This document shows, piece after piece, positions 13,101-31,749 of a stretch of 64,000 nucleotides of DNA (position 1 is the stretch's first letter; each line of letters opens with the position of its first letter). Below the pieces are notes generated by a model. That model had not been told where the DNA came from. It saw only the letters and a list, made by a program, of their open reading frames with translations, and did not search any database. Made by a program: the position numbers and the translations under genes. The stretch covers positions 1 through 64,000 of the forward strand of contig CAJNOI010000011.1 in the NCBI GenBank assembly GCA_905250115.1, written 5' to 3'. The stretch is from Adineta steineri (taxonomy: Eukaryota > Rotifera > Eurotatoria > Adinetida > Adinetidae).

Positions 13101-14247
13101 TACGGTTTTGACGACGGCAAAGAATTGCTTATGTAAAGAGACGGATAAAAATCATATGTTTCGCTTTTTTTTATCTTGTGTTTGTCATTTACGACAAGGT
13201 CGTCAAGACTTTCCTTTGCGTTCATACACGGAGATTAATTTAATTTGTTTCTCTATTATCAATAATAATAATAATAAAAAAAAGAAGAAGAAGGCGAAGA
13301 CGAAGAAGAAAAAGAAAAAGAAGAAGAAGAAGAAGAGAATGTCCTTGCAAAGGACACATCTAGAACTTCAACAAAATAATAACAACAAAAAAACAAAACT
13401 TCCTTTTTTCTATCTTATAAGGCTTTCTTTTATTGACTTTTACTATAACTGTCGAGACCTTGTAATGTCGCCAATACCATGTTCTATACTACATTACTAG
13501 TATACATAACAACCTTGCTGTTCAATATGTGATCTAAGCAACTGATCGAACAAGAAAGAGAGAGAGAGACAGAAAAAATGTGTAATTAGCCATAAAACCT
13601 TGATGTATGCATTGCGATCAAACGATCAATTGAAAAAAAAGAAACTCAAGGTTATATAATGACAAAACCCGTTTTTTTACTATCGATCAATAAGATTGAA
13701 AGAACGAGAAGAGAAAAAAAAGTACAAATTTAAAACCGACATTTTAAAAAAATAGAAGAAGAAGTGTATGTATTTGTTGTGTAAAGGGTGATGTCGGCTA
13801 CTATGATAAAATATACACAGCAACAATAAGTGAATACATACAAAAGAAACAGATGTTGTCTATGTAAACATACCAACAGACAGATAGTCTATTCGATCAA
13901 GAAAATTAGAGAAAGGATTATCGAGTAAGCAAACTATCATGACAACCAATCATTGCCTATAATGCAGGTGATGTGGAAACGATAATAACAATGTATTTTC
14001 CTTTATTATTCTAAGAAAACTTTCATACGAAATCAATTCAATTTATCTAATTAACAAAAAATCTTTTCCTTGTTTTCGGTTTTTTTCTATTTAAATACTT
14101 ACTTAAATTTGGTGTCGCACTGACTACCTTGGTTTCGTTGATAGATTTACATAAATGTCTTACATAATAGGGTAATCTATTTGTGAGAGATACAATCTGA
14201 CAGTCATTAACATCATTGATCTCTGGTAAAGTCATTGAATGTGCCAT
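10127..14247 (-). CDS. PIM-like serine/threonine protein kinase
   Basis: Five exons (14103..14247, 11373..12152, 11132..11312, 10360..10591, 10127..10300) splice in consistent phase to 503 residues. The first about 245 residues are Ser/Thr/Pro-rich and disordered, with long Ser runs encoded by GAT/TCA trinucleotide repeats. The C-terminal kinase domain has the Gly loop VRSGGFSD (about residue 255), VVVKF with the ATP-binding Lys (about 277), catalytic HRDLKSEN, Mg-binding IDFG and the PIM-type stretch [21 protein letters not shown] kinases are constitutively active Ser/Thr kinases promoting survival and growth in vertebrates; substrate here is unknown. Vertebrate PIMs are about 310-330 residues, so the long N-terminus is unusual. 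The 60-bp intron 11313-11372 is a multiple of three without a stop and could be retained. The first intron is 1.95 kb. The start ATG is the first in the 5' exon; an alternative first exon may lie at 14869-14944. Confidence 0.85.
12153..14102 (-). other. large first intron of the PIM-like kinase
   Basis: A 1.95-kb intron, far longer than the typical 50-70 bp introns of this window. It contains CT-rich and GA-rich tracts, CTTT repeats near 12325-12345, and a (GAA)n-like purine run at about 13280-13340. Open frames inside (12654-13500) reflect this skew. It may hold an internal promoter or enhancer, but no specific motif is defensible. Confidence 0.5.
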
Positions 14248-14868
14248 TAGTGGTTTTCTTTTTTTGATCAAATGAATATTATGATGATCGATGATGCACG
14301 ACTATTGTTTTTTTTGTTTTGCTTCATGTCAATATCCTTCTAACCTCGATGATAGGATGATTATTTGTTAGTTGACAGCGTTATATGATCGATACGTTAG
14401 TTAACGAAGCGATCAAAATCGAGGAGGTTTTGGTAAGAGAAAAAAAGACGATAGAAAAATAAGAGAAAAAAGAAAGGAAAGCGTTTTTTTCCTGTCAGCT
14501 TTTTTTTGTATAAGAAAGAAAAGAAGAAAAAGAAAGAACTTTGCTTCTCTTTGAGTACTTATATATATATATATATATATCTACAATCTCTTCATTGTCA
14601 GCTGTATAGTACATAGATCTTTATTTGACTATCTTACAATAGGATGTATCATTAGTATGAAGCCTTATAATCTCTGAACTAAAAGATATAAAATAATACA
14701 TAATGTATAGATATTATTTGCCTATAGGGATACAAGTGTAATGAAACAAAGAATAACACTAAGATAAAGCATTATCTGAACAAACTATACTATGGAATGT
14801 ATATCTTATTTCGTCTGGAAGTTGAACTTTGTCTGAAAAAAAGAAAAAAAAGAAAATAATAATCTTAC

Positions 14869-14944
14869 CGAGTACAAGAGTATTGTTGACCAAATCACTT
14901 AAATGTTGAGTTGATTTGCTTTTGAAAAAGCGAAGTAATCCCAT
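14869..14944 (-). CDS. possible alternative first exon of the PIM-like kinase
   Basis: A 76-bp ATG-led segment (MGLLRFFKSKSTQHL..., 25 codons plus one base) ends at a good donor (GGTAAGATT). Its phase (1) matches the acceptor of the kinase's second exon at 12152, so it could serve as an alternative first exon giving a different N-terminus with a myristoylation-like MG start. Without that splice the frame runs on through an A/T-rich stretch to a stop at 14763 and gives a 61-residue protein of no recognisable family; a 36-bp internal intron would give about 49 residues but would be shorter than any other here. All three readings are inference. Confidence 0.25.
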
Positions 14945-17900
14945 GATTAGATTGCTTTTAAATGGAACAAAACTTCTCTGTATTGCAATAAGTATTTGTT
15001 ATATGAGTATATATATGTATATGTAAACCAACAAAAGAAAGAAGTCGAATAATAAAATAGTTTCACTGTTCGAATTGCTAATAGATCTAAAATTCCCACA
15101 TACCGTATTAGAAATAAGTTCAAAGTCGAAAATGTTCCATGCAAATATATATAAATATAAACATATTTGCTTATTGACACATATTATTTAATCTTTCTAC
15201 TTGTGTCTCAAGAATATATTTGCAAAAATTTTGCACAAAAATAAGAAAGAATGTTAATAAAAATAAAGATAAATGAAGAACAGATGAGAGGGGTTACATT
15301 TTATATGTTATGGAATAAATTTTTTCTCTTATTTCTATCTAATATTTGTTTATGTTTTTTTTATTAATATTCCTATGTAAATGCTTGCATAGGTGTATGA
15401 TTCTATAGATACATATCAGTTAGTTACCTTATACTGCCCATCCCTTCGCTTCTTACTTATCATATTCTTTTATCAAATCTACATGCATATATAAACAACT
15501 AACATTAATAAATAGGCAGAAAGGTGTCTGCGTGATCACGAACGTACTTACCTATAGCATATGATTGGAGAGAAGAAAAAAAACTCAAAGTTCAAACTAT
15601 TTATAAAGTATCCCTGATAAAATCTGTCTAAATTAAAGAGCAAGTATTTTGTTTAAAAGTACTAGAAGAATTTAATAACAAATCACGCTTGATTATTCAA
15701 CATAAAAAAATATCTATCTGATTCAATGTTTTGTTTATTTTATATATATGTATATAAATAACAATACTGATATATTCTAAACGCCTTCCCATTATTACCT
15801 TATCTCTTTTCATGAGTCAGTTCTCTGGTTTATTTATAAATACGTTTGACAAGTAGAGAATAAGAAATTCTGTCTCATGAATATTGTTATTATATAGTAT
15901 CAAAAACAGAAAAATAACAGTCAACGAGTATGAATATTACTGACACATCGAGTATACAGAAGCTATAATATTAATTCCGTTTTAATGAGATTTACGTCAG
16001 TAAGGTATGGCAACTCAATCATATGACTTCTGAATAATACTCATTAATTGCTAAAGTCAGGTGCTTTATAAATGACCTTTTTCTGCATCATATGACTGAA
16101 ATCATATTTGTTTTTATCATGATAGTAATTTACTCACGCAAAATGAAAAATAATATGTTGTTGATAGGGCTTTACTTATCTCTATTTTTTCATCATTTCA
16201 ATAAAGAAAACTAACTATTTTGATATCGTACCAAGTATAGAAAATATCTTACAATTAATGAATGTTTATTTTATTTTTTTCTATGAGTTTTCATTTCTTA
16301 TATATTATTGTAGTTAACTTTTATACTATTTTTTTTTTGTAAATAGAGAAGTAAGATTTATTATAAGTATAATGTACGTGACGTCAGTATAAAGCGTACT
16401 TGTAACGTCAGGAAGGATCGAGAATAAAGAAATGGAAGAGACATGCACTTTAAATGCGTACCTTGGATGACATGTAAAGTGCATTTATGTTTAGTTAAAT
16501 ACGTATTTTTAAGGTTCCGTTTTTATATTGGTATTATATAACCTTCCTTTCCCCTAATCTATTCGATGCTTTTAAGGTAAAAGTGCATTTTATAAGAATA
16601 ATATAACGTCTAAGTGAGGTTAAACTGTCAATACAAAGGTGAAAGTCTTTTTTTTGAAGTAAAATTCATAACAAACATAAGTAGATAATGAAAGATACGA
16701 ATATATAATAACAATATTTTAAAAATTTATTTCGTTTATGTTAGAATGTACTCCCATAGAATGTCTTAATCGCATAATTTCATAAGTATATATATGTTAT
16801 ATTTTACAGATGTGCAAATAAGTATTAGCAGTCTGGACTGACATGTATGTACTTAATATTTATGCATATAATGTACTTTGATCTAAGTCGTTTGTCATGT
16901 AATTATAAAGAATTTAATTGATTGTATATGTACAGCTTTTAGACATAATTAATTAAGAACTAAAGATGTACCATTGTCAATAATTACTAGTTATCGAAAG
17001 AAAATGATCTTTGTAATTACATATGTATTATCAAATATATTATAGACACTGACAGATTTTATTAGTGAGTGATATAGTTCTAGTTTTCTTCTGTTATATA
17101 TATATATATCTAAACAAACAGATATACCGTTGATCTGTGCCTAGATACGTTAAGTCTATAATGGAGAAGCTGTAGTAAAATTTTTAGTTCGATTCAACAA
17201 TATTTCACAGAGGTATGGGCGAAACAAAGGTGAAAAATTGCTCATTTGGCACTCCAAATTGTTTGGTTTAGACTTTTTTTTATTTGAAAAAGCATGTCAA
17301 GATGCGGTGCATGACCGAGACTGTTTTTTTTAAATGTTTACCTTGTCAGCAGAAAAAATGAATCACAAGTTCAATTACTCAATAAACTAGCGAAAAGTGG
17401 GTGTCTGACTATATAAGTATATACGCATATAATAAAAAGAAACCTTAATTAAAAAAAAGGGTTCGATCGTAGACTGTGCCCTGACATGCACTTTTAAACA
17501 AGAAAAAAAATATGTTGACTGAGCGTGAACCAAGAAATTTAAGATACGCATTTCTGACAGATCTGAAGGCGACTTATCTTCCTATGCATATATCTCAATT
17601 TCTGACAACAATAGATTTTTTTTAAAGAGGCAGTGGAATAAAATACTTGTTACATTCCATTTTTGCTTGAAAACTAAATAGTAACTTTCGAAATAATTTG
17701 AATGAGAAAATTATCATTGCATGCCATTTTATTTAAATAATTCAACTTCAATTAAGAAAATCTTCATTGTATTCGGATCTCAAGAGACTGTATTTCTGAT
17801 AAAAATTTCTCTCATCCTAGACAAACATATGTCAGAATATTAAAAAAAATAGAAGGTCATTGTATTTGATCCGACATATGTTTTGCATATGATGTTTATT

Positions 17901-18166
17901 TCTTTAAGAACATTCTTGAATAATATTTAATTAAATCTGTATAGAAATAGTCGCAGTTTTTATTATTAAAAAGTAATGTGTAGACAAGGATTGAGTCACC
18001 TACTAACATTAAATATTTTGTTAAGTAGAAAATAGTCCAATAACGTTTTATTGAAGAAATCTATCTGCGATTTATATTATGTAAGTATAAAAGATATATA
18101 TAAATAGAATAATAAGAGTTCATTAGTTTCTCATAGAAAAGTCTTAATCAAATAATATTTTTAAGA
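14945..18166. other. 3.2 kb intergenic, no gene seen
   Basis: AT-rich spacer between the kinase locus and the H+-ATPase stop codon. It contains two ACGTCAG copies near 16380-16412, one inside a CRE-like TGACGTCA, and an imperfect inverted repeat at about 16442-16490 built around TGCACTTT/AAAGTGCA. No open frame here shows coding character. Confidence 0.45.
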
Positions 18167-21100
18167 TCAAACACCAGTTGTTGTTATATCATTCTTGGCA
18201 TTAAGTAATTTCGATGCATGATGAGCCTATAACAATAAAACAACATTCTATTTAAACAAAGAAAATCTTGAAATCTATATTAACCTGAACAAGTGAAAAA
18301 CGTTGAAGTTCAGGAGCATTTATAGAAAAGCTTAGTGGTGTATTAGTTGCATTATTTAATACTCCAGCAAAGTTTCTAAAGCGATGTGATGTTGATAAAT
18401 GTCGAGTATGTGGTGCATAATATCTTGCTGCAATTTCAGCAAATGTTCCTCGTCTTGAACTTTTTGGATCAGCACTCATCATTCTTGAAAGACGTGATGG
18501 TGGACCACTCATACTAAGAACTGTAGTTTGACGACGTAGACGTTGATTATCTGTTGATGGTTCTTTAGCGAAAGTTTCTTGAACAGTTTCTTTTTGTTGC
18601 CGATCAAAATATGCACGAAGAGAAAACTAAATTTCATTAGATTGAAAATATTTTTTTCTATTTTTTTTTTCTTTAAAATTTACTTTCAAAAGATCAAGTG
18701 GAAAAAACCAAATAAGATTCCATACCCAAACAATTCCAGCCCATGTCCAACCACAACCATGTATTTGTGTAAATGACCATTTTGCGTAAACAGCAATAAA
18801 TGTTGCTATAAGTTGAGCTATGATAAATGCAATAACTAATAATATTGATGGACGTTCACGAAAAAAGAAACTATGTGAACGTGTTATAAATATTAATGCT
18901 TGACTAATTGTTGAAACTTGTAAATAAATAATTGAATTTAATATTGGATTATTCCATCCGGGAAATGTATGCGAATGATGATGATATTGAAATTGTTGAA
19001 CACCAAATTTATCTTGAAAAAATGTTGTTTTAACAATAACAGTAAAGAAAATAACTGTTGATGCCGCTAAATATGTACCATAAACGATAGCATATGTAAA
19101 AATTTCTGATAAATGCCAACTATTTGGATATTGTGATGGTTTAACACGATCTTTTGAGATTGTTAAAATAGTACCATCATTAAGAATTGCAAGAATAAGA
19201 ACCTAGCAAAATATTTATAGTTATGATAAATTTTATTTTTTGATTTTATTTACCATAAATGATGGAAAATCAAATCTAAATGCGAATATTAATACAGAAA
19301 ATCCAAGTAAAACACGAATTGTTATTGAACATGTATAAATTGCATAGTTTCTCATACGTTGAAAAATTTGTCTTGAACCAAGAATTGCTTTAAATATATG
19401 AATAAAAATATTATTTTATCATGAAAAGAAAAAACATTAAATTTACCTTCGATAATAACTGATAAACCAGGTTTTGTTAATACAATATCAGCTGCTGATC
19501 GAGCTGCATCTGATGCATCAGCAACAGCCACACCTACATTTGCTTTTGAAAGTGCTGGTGCATCATTAACTCCATCACCAGTCATACCGATTAAGTGTCC
19601 CATTTTTTGTAATCGTTCAACAATTTCATATTTATGTTCAGGATAAACACCGGCAAAGCCATCTGCATGTAAAATTAAATCATCGATATCTTTATAACCG
19701 GAGTCTGCTGGTGGTCCTTCTTTAAGTGTTTTAGCTTCAAACATATTATCACCCATACCAAGACGTCGACCTGTTTCTTTTGCAATAGCTAATTGATCAC
19801 CAGTTAACATTTTTACTTTTACACCTAGAAGATTTTTTTAAACCGAAATAAAAAATTCTAGTTTTCAAGAAATAATTACCAAGTTGAAGTGCACGTTCAA
19901 TTGTTTCTTTTGTATCATCACGTGGTGGATCAAATATAGGTAGGAGACCAATTAATTTAAAACCATTTCCTTTACCATCTTTTTGTCCATCAGAAACATC
20001 TTCAATTGCAACAGCTAATGCTCTTAAACCTCGTTTAGCAAATTCATCAACATCAGTGTTTAATTGTTTAATTTGTTCATCTGTTTTATCTCTTGTACAT
20101 AAATCAAGTATTGCATGTGACATGCCTTTACTAATACGATGTACACTTCCATCTTTTGTTTGTTTATATGTTATTTCAGTACGTTTATCAGTTGGATTAA
20201 ATCTATTAAGAAACAATATAACATTAAAAAAAAATTCAAGTTTTTATATTCTTACGGTTTAAAATTTAATTCTTCAATTCCTTCACGTATTTTATTCTTA
20301 TCACCGTATGTTGACATAACACAAGCATCACTAAAAAAAAAACGCAAAACAAAATTAAATTAAAATTTCATTTATTCGATTTAATTTACATTGCATCAGG
20401 ATGATCTATTCTTGATGCGATAGCTGCATGATAAATAATACCATCACTTTCGATATCAGAATATTTCTTTATAGATTCTTTATCAATAACAAGTTTATTT
20501 AATGTTAATGTACCAGTTTTATCTGAACATAAAATAGTTACAGCAGCAAGTTCTTCAATAGCAGTAACATGTGTTACAATTGCTTTATGTTCAGATAATT
20601 GCTTAGCACCAATAGCTAATGTTACGGATAAAACTGTTGGCATAGCAATAGGTATACCACCAATTAAAAGTACAAGTATATTATTTATACCACGACGATA
20701 TTCATAATGAAATCCGACACTAAAGAAAACGATTCAAAGAAATAATATAAAAAAGAAATTTATAAATACATACTACATAACAAATATCTCTGCAATGATA
20801 AAGATTGCAATAGCAATAATACAGAAATTGCCAATTTTAGCAAGGATAGTTTGTAAATGACCTATTTCATCATGGGCACCACCAACTAATTTAGCTGCTC
20901 GACCAAAAAATGTATTCAGACCAGTGCCAATAACTGAAAATAAATTTAAATAGATTATTCATTTTCAAAATATAGTATCATCTAGTGACTTTTGAAGTAA
21001 GTCAAAAACACAAAGTTAGAAAAGCTTAAACTATTCTTAATTTGATAGTATCATATTTTTCTATAGAATTAAAAATCTCTACTAGTCTTCCAGAATCCTT

Positions 21101-22105
21101 AAGTATCGATAGATAGATTAATGAAGGCTCAGTTTTGATATGTATTATAATTTAATAGACACATAAATTTTACTGCAGTATACACATTATACGAGTAGCA
21201 TTATTGCATAAAATAAATAACGAATAAAAAGTATAAATACTAACCAACTGCTTCTGCTTCGCCTTGTTTACAAGTTGAACCAGAGAAGATTTCATCACCC
21301 ACTGATTTAGTTGTAGGAAGTGATTCACCAGTTAATGCTGCCTGATCCATCGAAACTTCACCTTGTGCAACTAATTAAAATAATCTTATGTTTTAGTTTT
21401 AGTTTTAATAAAATTATTTACCAATTAGTCGACCATCAGCAGGTACAATATCGCCTAATTTAACACCAATAATATCTCCTGGAACAAGTTCAGATGCATC
21501 AATAGTTTTCCATTGACCATTACGTTTAACTTTAGCTTCAGGTGCTAATGATTTCATAAGTTCTTTAACAGCATTTCCAGCATTTCGTTGTTCAATAAAA
21601 CCAATAATTGAATTTACAAGAAGAAGAAGAATAATTCCAACGAAATCTTCCCAGTCTGGTTCTCGTCCGCCACCATTAGATACAGCAATAGCAACTATAG
21701 CTGCTGCTTCCATAACCCACGAAAGTGGATTCCACATAAAGAGAAGAAATTGAATAATTGGACTTTGAGTTTTTTGATCAAGACGATTATGTCCAAACTG
21801 AAAAATAACAAATCTTAATGATTTTTCGAATAAAAAAATCTTCTTATATTTACTTTTTCAAGACGTTCATTAATTTGATCATCTTTAAGACCATCACGTG
21901 TTGTACTAAAATAAATGATTCAATTATAAATTAAAAATGAAACTAAATAAACATACTCAAGCATTTTAAATACATCACCTTCTTTCATTGTTGATAAATC
22001 ATATTTTTCTTTATCATACATTTCTTCGACTGTTAAATTCTTAACAGCCTGTTCTGGTATATCCACAGATGTGGATCTATTTTTACCATTTGCTTCAGGT
22101 GCCAT
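18167..22105 (-). CDS. P3A-type plasma-membrane H+-ATPase (plant/fungal type)
   Basis: A proton pump that uses ATP to export H+ across the plasma membrane and energise secondary transport. Thirteen exons (21957..22105, 21854..21905, 21422..21797, 21245..21370, 20774..20933, 20390..20719, 20256..20330, 20202..19880, 19824..19447, 19387..19254, 19202..18684, 18626..18285, 18226..18167) splice in phase to 1007 residues (plant AHA about 950, yeast Pma1 918). Visible motifs are LTGES (actuator), the phosphorylation site [19 protein letters not shown] and [12 protein letters not shown] in the P/N domains, ITIR in M5, and AILNDGT in M6 with the Asp that P3A pumps use for proton translocation. The N-box [16 protein letters not shown] in M2 also fits P3A. 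This set separates it from Na/K-, Ca- and H/K-ATPases, the usual animal pumps. The about 110-residue cytosolic tail has basic-Ser/Thr sites (LRRQTT, SSRRGTF) and ends ITTTGV, not the plant YTV 14-3-3 motif. P3A pumps are generally regarded as absent from animals, so transfer is inferred. The introns are of the host type. Confidence 0.95.
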
Positions 22106-24473
22106 TATTACAAAAAATCTGAATTTAGTCAATTAACAGAGACGTAACTAATAAAACAAAGAACAACAATATGAACAATAGTTTATTTTTTCATAGTAAA
22201 AGATAACAGGAAAATAATAACAGTTTAATAATTAGTATATTTTTGTATACGACGGAAAGTAATATTCTCATCTATATTTAATTGTATTTTAAGTCAAATA
22301 ATGATTATCGATGTGTAGAATCAAAAATCATATTAATAAATAAATGAGATCTTTAGAATAATTTTGTCTATTACTATATAACATCGATGAAATATAGACA
22401 CACGATCAGTCACTCACCGTTACATTAAGGACGTATATAACATTGTGATTAAGCATAAGAAGAAAGAATGGTGTGATCGAACATATGAATCCATATATTA
22501 TAAGAAAACAAAATACGAACTTAGTGACGTGTGCCTTGTGTGATATATAGTATTCCAATTTTCCCGCGTGTTTTTCCATATATGCATATAATCAAAATAT
22601 ACTATTATCCTCGTGTTTTACTCTGGATCAGCTGATAATGATATATATACAAGGTAGTTAATTTTATTGATCTTAATTGATTATAATAAAAGAAACATTA
22701 AATATTTCGTTCTACATTTTTTTCTATAGATAATAAAACAATGTTTAAAGTATTTATTGATAAGAGAAAACATTAGTACATATCATGTTAAGCTATTAAA
22801 AATAGCTCCAAATGAATAGAGAAAGACAAGACTAACATATGGTGTGCAAGACTTTTTCACTTTATGAATATTTAATCAGTTAATATTACATTTACAATAT
22901 GAATGTCGTTGTACCGCATAGAAAACTACAGAATGACAATTTGCTCTCTTAAAGCCAATTATATTATCTTAACATCAATAAAAACAAAGCACCTTCATTA
23001 ATCGTAAATGCAGTGAAAATACTGAGCTCTTGCCATAATCTATTGAAAAGTTATAGCATTTCGAATACGTTAATACTAAATAAAATTGATAAAATCACTT
23101 GTTATGCATTAATCATTTGTAGACATTCGAAATCAATGTGTTTATACCCTAAACAGACAAAGTTGGTACTAAAGTATTTTAGTCAATGGCATCAGTTTGA
23201 GATATCAGATTTATTTGTTTAGATAATAACTGTGAGAGTCCGAACTTGTTCTATTGATTCCATTAACTCTACTGACTTGTCAGCCCTGGATCAATGACAA
23301 TATATTTATTAATACAATTTATAACTCAGTCATAAATTATTCCTATTGTTCAATATTTTCATTCGAAGTTCAATTACAGAATCAATTTATAGCTTGTATG
23401 AACTCTATGATAATATACTCCTAGAAATATTGGTTAACAATTAATAAAAACGAATGTGTGTTTGTTTTTTCATGTTGAGATTATCTTTCGTACATATTCA
23501 TCTGAATGCTGAATTTAATGTATGTATATTCTTCGAGACAGCGCGCGCGCACACAGCAAAAAAGAAAACGAGGAGTGAGAAAAAGAAAAAGAAGATATGA
23601 ACGATAAACACCAAAAGAACACACACACAGTGGAATCGAACATATCTAGAAAAACGAAGCGTGAGAAGTAAATAAGGAAAAAGCAAGAACATCATAGGGG
23701 AGAAAAACTGAATACATGCACAAGAAAATTTAACAAATTGCATGTCATCTATGTGTGCACGTTTATGACAATATAATTATAAGGTATGATTTCAAAATGA
23801 GAAGAGATATAGCGCGCAGTAGCAAAGAAAACCGAAACAAAAGACAATATGAATATAGAATGTGCAAGAAAGAGAAAAAAGAAAAGAAAAACCAACAAAC
23901 ACAGAGGTAGAGAAAAAAAAACATTTTCACTTTAGTTACAAAGAGAATATAGAGAGAGAGAGAGCACACACTGTTATTTCAGGCGATATAAAACGTGTCA
24001 AGTCAAGAAGAATAAATTACGCGAAAATTATTTCAATATATATTCGTGTGTGCAAAACAAAATGAGAAAAGCAACGTTCATCCATAGTTTTGAGAGAGAT
24101 AAAGACGCTGATACCCTAAGATCTACATGTGTGCACAGGAAGAAGAAAAAACATAAGAAAAAAAAATTATTTATAAGAGCCGATTCTCATGGATGAATTT
24201 CGCACGCAAAAAAAAACAGAAAATAAATGCCTTATAGGCATGAGCAGCAGCACAGCATCGAGAAAAAAAGAGAGATCCTAGTTTGTGACTCACATCCATA
24301 ACACACATACAAATGTAATGTGTATTTAGTTATTTGATTCATTTGAGGAAAGAAAAACGAACATAAACACATGCGAGATACAATCACTAAAAAAAGAAGA
24401 CACATGACAATGAACATACACAAAAGACAAGAAAAATGAAAAAAGAAGAAAAAGTTTAGAAAAGAAAAGAAAA
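22106..24473. other. 2.4 kb intergenic, ATPase upstream and MARK 3' flank
   Basis: Holds the upstream region of the H+-ATPase gene and, from about 23500 to 24470, a purine-rich plus strand that is probably 3' UTR of the MARK gene. A short GCGCGCGC(AC)n run sits at about 23541-23556. Open frames in the purine-rich part are Phe/Leu/Ser-rich skew products and are not called. Confidence 0.5.
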
Positions 24474-29718
<5,245 letters not shown>

Positions 29719-31745
29719 TTTAATTTAAAGAAAAATTTCTTTTTTTTAATTTTATGTTATACACTTGAATATCTAATGTTGTTTTTTCTTATTCTTCGTC
29801 TTCTTCTTGAATTAAAATCTTCCAGTAAGCTTCACTGTTCACCAAGTCATGGATTATTTTTTAACATAAATGGGATATATACGTAATGAATATATAGTTA
29901 TCCCATTTGATAAAACATATCATAATCTAGAAAAAAAATCGATCAAAAGAAATTAATTTTGTAGAAAAAACGTAAATAATCTTCGAAAAAAAAAATTTTT
30001 TTTTTCTTATATATTGTTCGTCAATGATGAAAACATATATACATGCTTATTGTACAAGCATCAGCCATTTTGAGTATATGAATCTGCACCTCTCGAATGA
30101 CATACACAGGTGTTTAGTTATAGAATCGATATAATAAATAAATGATAAAAACAAATTTAATTCGAAATTAATTTCAAAAATATTTCATCAGAAAAATCAC
30201 TTTATAATATTCTCCAAAGAAATTATTTTTTGTATTTAATTGGACGATAGATGGCACTAGTTTGTTACTTTTTAGATTGTAATGAAAATCTTTCTATGAA
30301 GAACACTCTTTTCTATGTAGAAAATATTGTTTCAAAAAAAATTTTTAATTTACAAAGATCGAAATTACGCGTATATTAGCCTTTGCCTTTAATAGATAAA
30401 ACAGAATTCTATAAGCAAACGGTATATTAGCTTGAGATAACTGATAGTTTTTCTATGACTGGATAGATAACAGACCTTTCTTCAGTTCGATAAACAGAAT
30501 CTTTCGATTAGGTACACTTTTCTATAGAAGTTCTTACCCATAGAGTATATCAAAGACTTCATATTAATGTTACTAAATAAGTTTTGAGTCAACATCCTAT
30601 AGTTTATTTATAGAAGCCGGAAAAATAATATATATTTGTTTTTATCGAATTCTAAAAAAAGAATGTTTCTTATGTACGTATTCTGAGAAATTTATTTCAG
30701 ACTATCTTTACACAAGGATATTTTTGTCTTTTATATTGTGACAAATTATTTGTAAGCATTGTTTCCTTTATGAATGTCAATCTACAGATACTTCATAGCA
30801 CAAAATAGACAAGTGTCTTATTTGTAATCAATCTTCTCCCGACATACAAAATATATAGAACTAACTGTTATCGTTAATACATTTTTTTGTAATATTATCC
30901 TTCTATGTCATAATTGATTGACAATTCGTTTGTTTTTTTTCCTTACTATTGTTGAAGTCAATTATATTATTCATATGATATTGATAATTAAAACTCAAGA
31001 TTCACGAAGGTCAACAAACTAATTAGAATCAATATATTTCGAATTAGTGCAATGAATTGCGTATAACTTTGTCTATTTCTCGAAAAAAAAGAAGAAGAGA
31101 ACAGACTTGTACAATTGAAAATATTTTCTTATTAACACGAAGAAATATTATTATTTATCATACATGAATGATTGACAAATGAGTCTGTTGTTGATAATGA
31201 CGGCATAACGCCTAACGGATTTTGTTTTATTTTTGCACTATCATGATATGTAATTATAATAAATGATGAAGCATTTCAATTTTATAAGAATATTTAATTT
31301 CATCTGTATGAAAATGACTATTTTTTTGTCAGTTTCTGTCGTTTAATTGTTAATTAATAATTTATTGTATGTCATCAGTCTATGAAAATGTTTAGGGATT
31401 TGCAAAGTCTAAATTTATTCTAAAAGCATTTGTTTCATAAATTGTAAATTATTTGCAAGAAATAAAACTAGTCAAACAAGAATATAAATAATAATTATTT
31501 AACAAAAAGAAATTGAATAATATTTGTAAAAGAATAGAATAGTCATTGAATCACTTTTGATTATTATTAGTCAAAAAGGTCAGAAGTAAATGCAATAAAT
31601 ACTAGACATATACAAAATTATACTTGAAAAACATATGCTGACATAAGACACATTCGACAATAGTCATAGAGAAACACTCCATATTGACATTTATCATAAT
31701 AATATTCTTTTAATTAATCTTAATTATTTATTTCTATTTAAAATA
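29719..31745. other. MARK upstream intergenic, no gene seen
   Basis: About 2 kb of AT-rich sequence 5' of MARK, which should contain its promoter. No coding character on either strand. Confidence 0.45.
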
Positions 31746-31749
31746 ATCA

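Noticed and set aside
12654-13500. Overlapping frames on both strands
   Set aside because: They lie inside the long kinase intron and are made of GAA/CTT-type simple sequence.
16380-16490. CRE-like TGACGTCA and a TGCACTTT inverted repeat
   Set aside because: Isolated short motifs expected by chance in 3 kb of AT-rich DNA; no nearby start site supports a regulatory call.
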